A DNA stretch of 64,000 bases from Kuschelorhynchus macadamiae (taxonomy: Eukaryota > Arthropoda > Insecta > Coleoptera > Curculionidae): assembly GCA_030620095.1 (NCBI GenBank), contig JAUTXW010000143.1:848501-912500 (forward strand), read 5' to 3'. Position 1 is the first letter of the stretch. Every line of letters begins with the position of its first letter. The notes beneath the pieces were generated by a model. That model was not told where the DNA came from. It saw only the letters and a program-made list of their open reading frames with translations, and ran no database searches. Below are positions 1 to 13,051 of this stretch, piece by piece. A program made the position numbers and the translations under genes.

Positions 1-317
1 CTTAAATTTAAGTACCTACTGTTATGTGCCGGATATTAAATGTTCTTTGTTTTGTAGAGTACTTTGATTCTATTTTAAAAACTAACTTCTTTGCAATAAA
101 AAATTTTATAAATGAAATAGTACGTCACTGACCCCCTGCCCAATTAATTTTTTTCTTTACGTTATCGGTCGGAGTCATATCTACGACTAGCCGTAGATTC
201 ACATCACATGTAAAAAAGCCTGCAATTTACAGTTTGATGCTCCGGAAATATTTGTATTTATTTACAAGATAATTAAATAAGTTATAACCAAAAAAAAATT
301 CTGCGTTATACATACAT

Positions 318-430
318 GGTTGAGTCTTCCGGTTCGTCTCCTCGAATGCAGAGCTCTGTGTTGTTAACATAAGTGGTGCCACGTGTTCGGTTTTGCTGCT
401 TTATTTCGGGGGGAAACGGGAGACTCAACC
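318..430. repeat. Short inverted repeat, 113 bp
   Basis: The arm ggttgagtct (318-327) is repeated as its exact reverse complement agactcaacc (421-430), and the next 3 bases inward match in part. The arms enclose about 90 bp. It could be a very small MITE or a hairpin; no target duplication is obvious. Confidence 0.45.
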
Positions 431-709
431 GCTCAGAGTGGAAACAAACGACCCCGCTAGAAAGGGAGCAGACGCTGTGAACGTGTGAGGCCTAGTTGTT
501 CCTGCATTCTATCCCGTTCGTCTGCCGCAATTCTACGTAGAATATTAGCGTAACGGCCGCTACGTGGCGGGAGCGGGAGGGGTAAGGGGATAGCTTGAAA
601 GAAAGGGTCATCTCGTGATATCAGTAGTACTCTCAAGGGGCACCTAGTGGAAGCCAAGATGCATTTCAGAAATTAAAAGAAGAAAAATCAAGAAGTATTG
701 AAAAGATTC

Positions 710-749
710 AGGATATCCGGGAGTTTAGAGCTCGCCATCCGGATATCCT
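710..749. repeat. Perfect 11-bp hairpin in G+C-rich island
   Basis: aggatatccgg (710-720) and ccggatatcct (739-749) form a perfect 11-bp stem with an 18-nt loop. The stem sequence is itself nearly palindromic (ggatatcc). It lies on the flank of the G+C-rich island. Its role is unknown. Confidence 0.5.
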
Positions 750-1000
750 ACCGATAACGTCTCCAAACTGGAATAAGGTGCAGGGTCGATTTCGAGGGTC
801 GCCGATTTAACGACTCTGAGCCCCGGGCGGAGAGCAATCTGGCGAATTGCCTTGCAGCAGAGCCATATAACAAACTAACAACTACATACATGGTTTCCAG
901 CCGTAACAGAAAAGTTGCTTTAGCTAGAAAGGACGAAAAACAAATCTTAAGGAAAACCGGTTTCATCTTAGTTTTAATTAAGACCATATATTTTGATACA

Positions 1001-2265
1001 TTTTAATCTTCAATACAAGGGGTGCTCATTGATTGGGATAGAACAAATAGACAAAAATTTAATTTTTGAGAAAAAGTAATATTTTTTTATAAAAATTATT
1101 TCTTCTTATAAACTATACTTTTCGCATGATAATTCTAAAGTTTTGCACACTTTATTCGACTAAACTTTTTTTTTCTAATTTTTGAAAACAAAATGCCATT
1201 ACTGATAGAAGAAAACTTAAAATGAGAATGATACTAAAAATACATTTTTCAAGATTTTTGTTTATACAAATATATGAATTTAATTATTAATTCTAAGCTT
1301 TTTTCATATAACATATATATAACATATTTAAGAACCAATATTCAACAGGTTTTCGAGATAGTGGCATTTAAAAATAAGAAATTTTAGACTTTGGGAGGTT
1401 GTAAAATATAAAGGCTTAGAAGAAACTGATTTGGACATTTAATTTTTGTTGGTTTATCTCATGGTGCTTTCGCGTATTATCGAAGGATATAACGTCTGTT
1501 TTCTTGTTGTCTGTTAACTTTCGGTTGGACCAGAAGTTTGAAAACCATAAAAAATAAGATAGAAATGTGCAAATTGCTTTGTTTTAAGTCAAGCAGCTAA
1601 CATTTTAATATTTAAATTCACATAAACAATAATTACATTTTCGAAAAATACTTGTTTTATAAAAAAAATTATTATAAAGATTACTTACATCGAAATATGT
1701 TATGTATGTGTATTCTATTTAAAAACACTGAAAAAAATAAGCATATTTTTACAAAATATATTTTCAGTTCCCAATATTCTGCTAGATTTCTTCTATCGGT
1801 GATAGCAAACGACATATCCAAGATTTTCACATTTATAGTGTAGAGCTTGTATTTTTATATGCAACTTTCTTTTGTAAAATTGTAAATAAAGTAAGTTTAG
1901 ATGACTGAATGTTCAAAAATTAAGGTTTCTCAACGGAGTGAAAGTATATATTTTTTTAATAAAACACATTTTATATGAAGCATATTTTTTTCTCGAAATT
2001 TCCAGTTTTGGTTCATTTGTCCTCTTATTATCCACATTTGTAGACACACCGTACATTTAAAATTAAAATATGTCAATGTACGTTCATCCGGGCGAATAAA
2101 ACTTTCTGCGTAAATCCATTTTAGATGTGACAGGTTTGAAAGCGTGATTTTACAGAAAATGCGTGCGCGAATAGAATTATTGGCAAGTTTACGCAAAGCC
2201 AATTTTGAACGCTTATTCAATAATATACGTATATTAAGACTTTGTTTAGATAATAATATGATATA
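1001..2265. other. AT-rich intergenic DNA
   Basis: Only short chance open frames and A/T homopolymers are seen. No recognisable protein, RNA or repeat boundary was found. Confidence 0.5.
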
Positions 2266-2617
2266 CAGCGTGTAACAAAAATAAGGAAACGGCAAAATAT
2301 CTCAGGTACCGTTTATCTGAATTGAATCAAAATATGCATACTTAGGTATGAAATCATGCTGGATTCAATGACAAGTTCCGCATTGTTGCCAAGTTTACCG
2401 TTATAAAGGGAAAATTATTTTTTTAAATGAAACATCCTGTATTATATTACTTTTTAAAAATCTGCTTAAAAGTCTCTATACTTTTTATTAAGAGCACTTT
2501 TTATGAAAGTCAACAGTTTTTACGAAAACAATATCCATAATTTAATGAATTACCTTTTATCAAATTACCTGCACAAAACAAGGTTACCCGATGTTGAGTT
2601 TTGTTGATTTACAAAAA

Positions 2618-2950
2618 TGGATTGCGTAACCTAAAGAATTAAAATTTTCATTATACTGGGTTATCGGGATAGAATGCGAAACCAGCAAGATGTTTGTAAT
2701 ATTTTTAATGACAAATATGCTAACAGAAATCCAATAACATGATCTACTGTATGTAAAATTAACAAAACATTTCGTTAAATTGAAAAGGTAAAACATGCTG
2801 TACGTTCTGGCAGAACAATAATTTTTTATCTTGCTACCAAAACACTGGCAAGAGAAAACAACTTCTCAACTTTAAAAGTCGGTTGTAAAAACCAACGAAA
2901 ACAATACAATACAAAACAGAAATATTTAATACAACAAATCAGAAATTAAT
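2618..2950 (+). pseudogene. Transposase N-terminal fragment, left arm (decayed)
   Basis: The forward frame near 2640 reads ILGYRDRMRNQQDVCNIF and continues with in-frame stops. It matches the better-preserved reverse-strand copy at 3527-3072 almost residue for residue. This is the N-terminal helix-turn-helix region of insect mariner-type transposases (the region databases call DUF4817), which would bind the terminal repeats. The copy stops before any catalytic residue and carries at least two stop codons, so it is a pseudogene. Similarity to the other arm fades beyond about 2950. Confidence 0.7.
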
Positions 2951-3071
2951 GAAACTAAGTAAGGTGTTTAAAATTTTGTCCATTTACTTCCTGAAATTAG
3001 GTTAAATAGTGTAGGAAAACATTTAATACATTTAAAAGAATGCCAGCCTCCTCGATTCATATGCATTCAAT

Positions 3072-3527
3072 TTATATTCGCTCCTGTAAATCCTCAAGGT
3101 CTTTGGGCTTAGTTTTATGCACTACATTTTTTAGGCGCCAATCGTGATCATCCTCAGAGATTTGTTGTACCAAAGTTATTTTGTATGGATGAAACTTTTC
3201 GGTTCTTAGATATCGATCTACGGACATGTGTGAGACGTCATTGTCTTTTTCTAATTTTCTAGTAGAAAGGTGCGGATTTTCTTTTAAACTGATTAAAACA
3301 TTCAGAGCCTTATCGCAGTCTGTTGCGCTTTGAGCTCTGTCAGAATGTACGGCATATTTTACCTTTCCAGTCTCACGAAATTTTGTGTTAATATTACTGA
3401 CGCTAGATTTGGTCATTGTATTTCTGTTAGAATATTTGTTAGTAAAAATGTTACAAACATCTTGAGGGTTTCGCACTCTATCTCCATAACCCAGTATAAT
3501 TAAAATTTCAATTTCTTTGGGTTTCAA
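3072..3527 (-). pseudogene. Transposase N-terminal fragment, right arm
   Basis: An open frame of 151 codons on the minus strand contains GYGDRVRNPQDVCNIFTNKY, the helix-turn-helix start typical of insect mariner-type transposases, then a second helical region ending LSTRKLEKDNDVSHMSVDRY. The open frame begins at a TTG just after a decayed ATG in another frame, so the original start is damaged. It ends at 3072, before the catalytic DDE domain, less than half the usual length of about 350 residues. The frame is mostly intact, which suggests fairly recent fold-back formation or simply little decay in this arm. Any product could bind ends but not cut DNA. Confidence 0.7.
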
Positions 3528-3913
3528 TTAAACGATCCATTTTTGTAAATCAACAAACCTGACATTGCCAAACATATCAGGTAACTTTTTGTGTGCAAGT
3601 ATTTTAATATAAGGTAAAACATTAAATTCTGGATATTAGATCATTATTTTCGCAAAAACTGTTGACTTTCATAAAAGTGCTCCTAATAAATAGTATTGAA
3701 CATTTTACGTAGATTTTAAAAAAGTTATATAACATAGGGTGTTTTATTAAAAAAAAATCCTTTTATAACAAAAAAACGGCAAACATGGCAGCAATGGAGA
3801 CTCGCCATTGGATTCAGCATAATTTCGTACCTAAGTGTAAATATTTTCATTAAATTCAGGTAAGCGGTACTTGAGACATTTCGCCATTACTAACCTTTGT
3901 TACACGCTGTATA

Positions 3914-5190
3914 GATGATAATAACGAAAAATGTGAGGAATAATAAAAATCTGACATGTGTTATGGTATTTTGGGGTCTTATTACTTACAAAGGGCTGAG
4001 AGTGGCCGGCAAGCTTAGGGTGATGCAGATATTTCAGTAGAAATTTTTAAAACTTTTCCTCAGCAGGACTGGCTTCTCAATATCGTGTCAGATTTTGTTA
4101 TTCTATTTTTTATAACGTTTAACAAATATTCTAAAAAAGAACTATCGATTATTAAATATTTTTTATAACCTATAAGATATTTTTTTCTTAAATGCCAAAT
4201 TAAAGATAATAATTTATGCTCTTACTTGAAAAATAAGTTATTTTAATTGTAAAAGACATTTATTCGTTATGTTTACTCATTAAAGTTTTATAATTCCACT
4301 TTAAAATATCGTAAAGCGAACCACCTATTTTCACGAATTCTAACAGCGTTGCAGTGGCAATGGTCATAAATAAGTTATCTATAAATCCGAAAATATCGCC
4401 TCACTAGTGCTATTGGCTTATTCGTCAATAAAGCTGTTGTGGTTTATTGATACTAAGCGTAGTCCAAATAATGATAACAAGACTGTCATACAAAAAGAAG
4501 TGGTGCAAAATCTCTGTGATTACCAATATATACTATACTACTTAAGGAAGATAATAGCAAATACAACTTGTTTATTTCGTCATTCTGAAAGTATATTTAT
4601 TAATAGCATATTTTCAATGTAAATTGGTTTGACTGGATAGTTATGTAACTCAATTTTCTCCAGGTATTAACTTTAGTTTCAAAATCAACGTATCATAATG
4701 ATTTACAAGAGTCACAAAAGTCACAGCAAGACATGCCTTACTATAAAAATTATTTGCATATTATAAGTTATTATAGGCTCAACTCAATTTATTGGAAATG
4801 CCTAGAAAAGGTATAATTAACAAACATTTATAAAACCAAGTTTTTTTATAGCACCTATTAAAACATTAATGTGACCATCTGATTAAAGCCTAAAAATAGC
4901 ATATTTAATGGAATATGTATTTATGCGAAAGTGTATTATCTAATAGGTTTAATAAGTACCAGCAATCACACTATTGCGGCAGAGACGTATTCTACCGCAC
5001 GTATTATAGATAAGGATACCAGTAAATTCTGGGACAACCTCTAACAAAAAAAATATCACTGCGCATTTACCATTTTATCAATTCAATGTAGGGTGGAAAT
5101 CCTCGTTGTCGAGGGATACATGGAAAACATTTAAATTAAATCGAAAACAAACTAGTGGTGATGAAGAATACAGATAATCTAAAAAATGAT
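3914..5190. other. AT-rich intergenic DNA
   Basis: No reliable gene is seen. A short plus-strand stretch at about 3960-4015 reads VMVFWGLITYKGL, which faintly resembles the V-W-G strand of a Tc1-type transposase, but it is too short to call. Confidence 0.4.
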
Positions 5191-5209
5191 ATAGCCTCTA
5201 CTATTACTA

Positions 5210-5850
5210 TGGTTAGTAAAACTACTTTAAATCGTAAGACATAGTTGCCAGTTATTGCTTCAGCTTCTTAACGTCTACTGCTGGATAAAGACGTCCTTTA
5301 AACTATGCCATATTTCTCTATCTTAGGAAACCTGCAGCCGTCTATTAACCGTTCTTTCTCTAACGTCTTCGGATTACCTTTTTTGTAGCCAGCATGTGTT
5401 TTTTTTATGATTTGGGTCACCATCTTATGATTCCGCTTGCCCAGTTGTGCTAGGATTTTCTCGCTATATCTCCTCTCAGTTTCATCTTAGCTTCGCGACT
5501 CTTTTAGCAATATCGGTGACCCTAGTACGATGTCTAATATCGGTGTTACGGATGTGATCTCTGAGACTAATTCCTAGCATCGCTCTTTCCGTGAAACGTT
5601 GGGTTGTTTTCAGTTTGGTTGCACTTTTCGTGTTATCAATTATCTCTATACCGCAAGTTAATACAGGCAGAGTGCAGGTGCCGAAAATTTTCTTCTCAGG
5701 CTATCTCTTGTTTTCTTAGGATCCAGTTAAATTTTTTAAATGCAGTCCAGCCAAGTTTTACTTTTCTTGTGATCTCGGTGGTTTGGATTTGTTTTCCGAG
5801 CTTCTACGTTTTCTAAATTGTGTTCGGATGTATGACAGCTATTACTATAG
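5210..5850 (-). pseudogene. Non-LTR reverse transcriptase, C-terminal part (RTE-like), decayed
   Basis: Read on the minus strand, a broken frame gives VKLGWTAFKKFNWILRKQEI, then after frameshifts ERAMLGISLRDHIRNTDI, then RHRTRVTDIAKRVAKL and finally a region resembling RW(S/T)EDVRE...DREIWHSL. This order is the C-terminal tail of the insect endonuclease/reverse transcriptase polyproteins often labelled craniofacial-development-protein-like. The palm domain with its YADD box would lie at higher coordinates and is not present. The retained 3' end fits the common 5'-truncated state of LINE insertions. Several stops and frame changes show that it is dead. Placement in the RTE group is from motif memory and is less certain than the RT assignment. 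Confidence 0.7.
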
Positions 5851-6669
<819 letters not shown>

Positions 6670-6688
6670 TTCTTCCCAAATATTATAA

Positions 6689-7290
6689 TTATGGTGAATG
6701 TAACACTTGAGAAAATGTAACCTGATTTGCACAATAATTGATAAATTCGATTATAGGTGACCCCCCTATCGGACCTTGTTCGTTGTTTGTATGAATTCTG
6801 TTGTTGTCATCTTCTTCATCAACTGTTTTTTGTATATATTGTATATTGTATTTTGGCAAAGGTTTGTTTTGGTTTGATTTAAATACGTTATTTGTATATG
6901 TAGGTTTGGGATAGGTTCTGTTGGTTTTGTTTGAAATTGATTGATGGTGTATGTGCATTGAATGTATCTACTGGTTGAACGAAAAATTAATTCGAATTTA
7001 TTGGTTTAAATGTAGCATAGGATGTTTTAGAATAGTCAGTTTTGATTTATTTTGAAAGTAGTAAATGTTATATTCCGCAGGAACAAATTGTAATAGTTCG
7101 GGAAGATTCTAATAGCTCTTTAAGTCCGGATAAAATTTGTTTAATTCTAGTTTGATTTTTTTTGAGCTTTTTTGCAGCCTGTTTTTCTTCATGTAGGTAG
7201 ATATAGGAGCAAAGTAAATTTAAAATATGTAAAATTTGGTCATAGAATTTACTTGGTTTTTCATTATTCTGTTGTCTTAACATGATTAGA
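6689..7290 (-). pseudogene. Ty3/Gypsy gag fragment, left (reverse) copy
   Basis: Two open stretches on the minus strand are fragments of a gag-like protein. 7283-7068 reads LRQQNNEKPSKFYDQILHIL, the capsid motif of 412/mdg1-type Ty3/Gypsy elements (R-Q-x-N-E-x-x-x-x-F-Y-D-x-I). 6958-6689 gives a polar, proline-, asparagine- and glutamine-rich tail like the C-terminus of those gag proteins. The same two stretches occur on the plus strand at 10620-10905 and 10946-11296, with nearly identical residues. Stops between the two parts make this a pseudogene. It is the mirror image of the right copy in the large inverted duplication. Confidence 0.7.
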
Positions 7291-7497
7291 TTTCTACTAA
7301 GACATGCCTCGTTACCTTAGTCCGCAAAATGTCTACTTAAAGTTATTTTTAATTGAAATTAATTAATTAATCGAAACGTTAGTTGGTAACATGACTAAAC
7401 AAGAAATGTGTTGTTCGTTTTATAAGGACCCGAACCCAAGAAAATAAAAATTAAATATGTATAATTAAAATATAACTAGAATACCCAAGAAAATACA

Positions 7498-7499
<2 letters not shown>

Positions 7500-7550
<51 letters not shown>
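7500..7550. repeat. (TA)n microsatellite, left arm
   Basis: Uninterrupted TA alternation. The mirror position in the right arm (9888-9947) also carries a (TA)n tract, so the tract existed before the inversion. Confidence 0.95.
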
Positions 7551-7552
<2 letters not shown>

Positions 7553-7620
7553 CAAAGAGGTTTTATTTCGGGTCTAGCGGTCCGTGGGAAAAAAAAAGAA
7601 GAAACTTTTTTATCTTAAGT

Positions 7621-8870
<1,250 letters not shown>

Positions 8871-8985
8871 TATGGAATGAAAACATACTATCATTTAATA
8901 CTCCCAACGAAAGCCAGGAGTCACAATGTAATTCAATATATATATATATAGTTGTTTTTGTGATTCAATTTTATGCCTTATATAT

Positions 8986-9370
<385 letters not shown>

Positions 9371-9384
9371 TTTTAATATATATT

Positions 9385-9830
9385 TCGCCAATGTTTATTA
9401 ACTTCATCAGGAGCAACTACAAAAATTATAAAGAATAGGTACAATTAGAATTATAACATTATAATGACAATCAAAGGAATAAAATTTTGCCTAGATATAC
9501 ATGGTCAATACATACTTAAAAATTACTTACAAGATGGTAGAGTCAATAATTTTTAAATTTTAAGATTTCTACGTTACAACAGCTCAAATAATGTGGCGTT
9601 TTTAATGATCGTATTCATGTCCCAGCAGTTGAATTGCAAAAAAGGAGAACAAAACATATTAGCTACACAAGCCTTATCTAGATGTTAATAAATTGTACGA
9701 GGTGAACTATTCTACGGTGTGCATTTAAAAAGTATTGTTATATAAAGTTTAAAAGATTGCAATAAATATTGCTCAGCTGATTGGTATCTGATTTATAATT
9801 AATGCAATTTTTTTGAGCACTTAAGATAAA
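9385..9830. repeat. Third copy of the inner-palindrome unit
   Basis: It matches 7621-8060 in the same orientation, base for base over most of its length. At its right end it runs directly into 'gagcacttaagataaaaaga' and the 'ggaccgctagacccg' segment. In the left arm that segment is joined to the opposite end of the unit, so the unit is flipped relative to its flank. Confidence 0.8.
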
Positions 9831-9887
9831 AAGAGTTTCTTCTTTTTTTTTCCCACGGACCGCTAGACCCGAAATAAAACTTCTTTG

Positions 9888-9889
9888 TA

Positions 9890-9947
<58 letters not shown>
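9888..9947. repeat. (TA)n microsatellite, right arm
   Basis: TA alternation mirroring the tract at 7500-7550 in the inverted duplication. Confidence 0.93.
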
Positions 9948-9949
<2 letters not shown>

Positions 9950-10167
9950 TATATCTTGTATTTTCTTGGGTAATCTAGTTATATTTTAATTATATATATT
10001 TAATTTTTATTTTCTTGGTTTCGGGTCCTTATAAAACGAACAACACATTTCTTGTTAAGTCATGTTACCAACTAACGTTTCGATCATCTCGTGATGTTTA
10101 TCAAAATACATAAATTCTATAAAAGAAATTTTCAGGCAATAACATTTACAATTTAAAGTTGAATAAA

Positions 10168-11290
10168 ATGTCTTACCATTTACAACAAAAATTTGAAAAG
10201 CAGATGGAACGTGTAACACATTTAGAAAATTAAATAAAACAGTGTCACATTCACAATACAAGACTTATACGGAGGTCCGCCTTTAAAAATTAATTTATCA
10301 AATTACTCTAATAGAAGTAACTTAACAATGGTGCAATTTAAACCAGTATATCTAAATGGCATATCACATTTCGACGGAAATTCAAATAACTTAAATAGAT
10401 GTTTTTGGATATCCCAAAATATTATTGACGCATTTTATAAAGCGAATGAACAATTTTCAGGCATGTAATTGATAAATTGTATCACTAGTAAACTTTCGGG
10501 TATTACAAAACTAATTTTTGGGCACCCATAATATTTCGATTTGGGGTGAATTAAAAATAACTTTAAGTAGACATTTTGCGGACTAAGGTAACGAGGCATG
10601 TCTTAGTAGAAATCTAATCATGTTAAGACAACAGAATAATGGAAAACCAAGTAAATTCTATGACCAAATTTTACATATTTTAAATTTACTTTGCTCCTAT
10701 ATCTACCTACACGAAGAAGAACAGGCTGCAAAAAAGCTCAAAAAAAAATCAAACTAACATTAAACAAATTTTATCTGGACTTAAAGAGCTATCAGAATCT
10801 TCCCGAACTATTACAATTTGTTCCTGCGGAATATAACATTGACTACTTTCAAAATAAATCAAAATCGACTATTCTAAAACATTCTATGCTACATTTAAAC
10901 CAATAAATTCGAATTAATTTTTCGGTCAACCAGTAGATACATTCAATGCACATACACCATCAATCAATTTCAAACAAAACCAACAGAACCTATCCCAAAC
11001 CTATATATACAAATAACGTATTTATATCAAACCAAAACAAACCTTTGCCAAAATACAATATACAATATATACAAAAAACAGTTGATGAAGAAGATGACAA
11101 CAACAGAATTCATACAAACAACGAACAAGGTCCGATAGTGGGGGCACCTATAATCGAATTTGTCAAATATTGTGCAAATCAGGTTACAATTTCTCAAGTA
11201 TTACATTCACCAGCAAAAGCAAGAATAATTATAATATTTGGGAAGAAAAAAAGTAAGCGCGACTTTCAGAAAAAAACTTCGAGAACGACA
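10168..11290 (+). pseudogene. Ty3/Gypsy (412/mdg1-like) gag, decayed
   Basis: The forward strand keeps the order of a 412/mdg1-type gag. A possible start ATG at 10168 opens a coiled, charged N-terminus (MSYHLQQKFEKQ). It is followed by LNGISHFDGNSNNLNRCFW at about 10350-10410 (the 'FDG' start of the capsid N-domain), then LRQQNN-KPSKFYDQILHIL at 10620-10690 and the asparagine/proline-rich tail at 10946-11220. Several stops (for instance after the EQFSGM stretch near 10468) and frame changes break it. Gag would package element RNA into particles. It is continuous with the integrase remnant downstream, but protease, reverse transcriptase and RNase H are deleted. Confidence 0.7.
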
Positions 11291-11399
11291 TTTTAGATTT
11301 TTTTAGAGAATAAATTGTTCCAGAAAAACTTATAAGGAAGAATTAATGTGTAATAAAATTAGTGGATGTTATAGACAAAAATGATATACCAGATAATGC

Positions 11400-11860
11400 A
11401 AAACTACAATGAAAGTAAGACGAATCACCGAGGTCAAGACAAGAAAAACGTATTAAGAATAAGTATTATTGGCCAAATTTAAGAGCTCATTAGAAACTTA
11501 CATAAATGAATGCGAGATTTGTCAGAGAAGTAAATATAAAAAACACCCAATCAACATGGAAATTAAGATTATACCAGCAGCGATATCTTTTTATATTTTA
11601 TATTTAAATACCTACACACTAGATAAACATTTGCAGTCAATGTTCTCATCAGAAATATTAGATAATCTCACCGTTTTTTTCACACTATGGAATTCTGACA
11701 AAAATCATCGCGGACAATGAAATAGAATTTAAGAACATCGTTATTACAGAATTACTACAACTACATAAAAGAAAAATACAATTTTGCTTACCAAACCACC
11801 CACAATCAAATGCCAATATTGGAGCCTTTCTACCTCATCCGAGCATATAAGCATTTTAAA
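11400..11860 (+). pseudogene. Ty3/Gypsy integrase fragment, decayed
   Basis: The H2C2 zinc-binding end of a retroelement integrase is visible as YYWPNL at 11463-11480, followed after a frame change by ETYINECEICQRSKYKKHP (11494-11550). It then jumps to the catalytic core's second Asp region, IIADNEIEFKN (about 11705-11735), and CLPNHPQSNANI, which corresponds to the usual P-x-S-N-x-x-x-E stretch with the Glu lost. The fragment is about a third of a normal integrase. It follows gag in the same direction, so the whole is one internally deleted element. Integrase would join element cDNA to host DNA; this copy cannot. Confidence 0.7.
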
Positions 11861-12347
11861 TCACCGATAACCCATAAAAAATATGCAATTTTAGTTTGTA
11901 ACCACACAATTTACCTTTATAACAAATTTTTAACCAATTGATATAATTAACGAGTATATAAGTAGAAATGATTAATTTAACTTAAATTTAGGACTATGTC
12001 ACTGAACATAAAGAGAAATCTAAATTCTTGACAAACCTACTTTATTTGCACCCGAACAAAAAGCATACATCAAAAAACATAAAAGACAAAAATTTCGTGA
12101 CACGTTTTTAGATCCCACGAAATCGAAACCATTGATCTTGAACAAAAAACGATAACAACATCTACACATCTACACATGGATAATCCCAAACAACCCCTAA
12201 GAAACAAATGCATGCATAACATCAAGTCACCAAAACTATTGAAACCACACATACACACTTACTACATAAAATACGCTAATTATTAGAATAAGTTTTATTA
12301 TAACGTCAACAAACAAACAATAATCGATTTTAATACTATGTATCATA

Positions 12348-12352
<5 letters not shown>
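11861..12352. other. Probable 3' part of the Ty3/Gypsy remnant
   Basis: A broken forward frame around 12110-12270 (EIETIDLEQKTITTSTH) could be the tail of pol or a third open frame, but I cannot identify it. No second long terminal repeat is seen. Confidence 0.3.
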
Positions 12353-12425
<73 letters not shown>

Positions 12426-12435
12426 TATATATATA
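12353..12435. repeat. (TA)n microsatellite
   Basis: TA alternation with one aaat interruption near 12420. Confidence 0.95.
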
Positions 12436-13051
12436 GCGCCCACGGGTTCTTTTACTGTAGGCGCTCAAGAAATATTCAATTCCGAGCTGAAGTAAACTTT
12501 GTTCAAAAATCCATAATACTCTCACCTTATGATGCGTTGGTGGTTGCGTGCCCCATCAGTAATGCGCTAAAATCACCTCTCAAGTAGCGTTATTCGAATT
12601 CGATGATAAACTGTAGACTCCAGACACTTGTGTAAGTAACAACTAAGACACACAACATATGTATGTCCCAGAGATAAGCCGATATCCAGTAGTAGATGAA
12701 AAGGATGTTGATGAATTATATTTTGCATTGTGCATATATGCAGTACTACTACGAGGGGCTGTTTAATTATCTGCAGAGTGTAATGGCGAAAAAAAAAGAT
12801 TTTTGGACATTGTGTGCATTGGTGTATAATTGTTGTATATCTTGTTAGCTATTACCGATAAAAGAAAACTTTAAACTGGAATACACTTGGTTATTAAAAG
12901 TGCACTTTGGAATAGTATTTTTCTTTGTACAAAACGTCTTAAAAAAGAAGTGTTGGACACAATTTAAATAAAATAAATTAATTAAAGGACATTTTACACA
13001 AAACAAATTATATTCCAAAATTTAATTGTTTATCTCAATTTTTAGGTACTA
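12436..13051. other. Intergenic DNA
   Basis: No gene is recognised. A small hairpin, gcgcc...ggcgc (about 12437-12465), directly follows the (TA)n tract. Confidence 0.4.

Larger units (their letters stand above)
300..960. other. G+C- and CpG-rich island, unassigned
   Basis: This stretch is clearly richer in G, C and CpG than the surrounding AT-rich DNA. On the minus strand, 657-457 is open for 66 codons, but it starts at TTG and not ATG; upstream there is a pyrimidine-rich run and an AG (near 640) that could be a splice acceptor. The translation matches no family I recognise. The island also holds two inverted repeats, listed separately. It could be a host exon or promoter or part of an unknown mobile element. 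I see only composition and an open frame, no function. Confidence 0.35.
2266..3909. mobile_element. Fold-back Tc1/mariner-type element made of two opposed 5' halves
   Basis: Both ends carry the same terminal sequence in inverse orientation (cagcgtgtaacaaa at 2266 and its complement ending at 3909), each next to a TA (2264-2265 and 3910-3911), as expected for Tc1/mariner insertion. The inverted similarity does not stop at the terminal repeats. It continues for about 600 bp or more on each side, through the leader and into a transposase N-terminal coding region present in both arms, with about 150 bp of unpaired centre. Each arm is therefore the 5' end of the same transposon, pointing inward. 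No C-terminal half (DDE catalytic part) is present, so the element cannot encode its own transposase. Confidence 0.8.

Noticed and set aside
3960..4015. Weak likeness to a Tc1 transposase strand (VMVFWGLITYKGL).
   Set aside because: Too short, with no second motif in order nearby.
11980..12290. Possible envelope-like third open frame after the Ty3/Gypsy remnant.
   Set aside because: Only scattered peptide fragments, no signal peptide, membrane segment or cleavage site visible.
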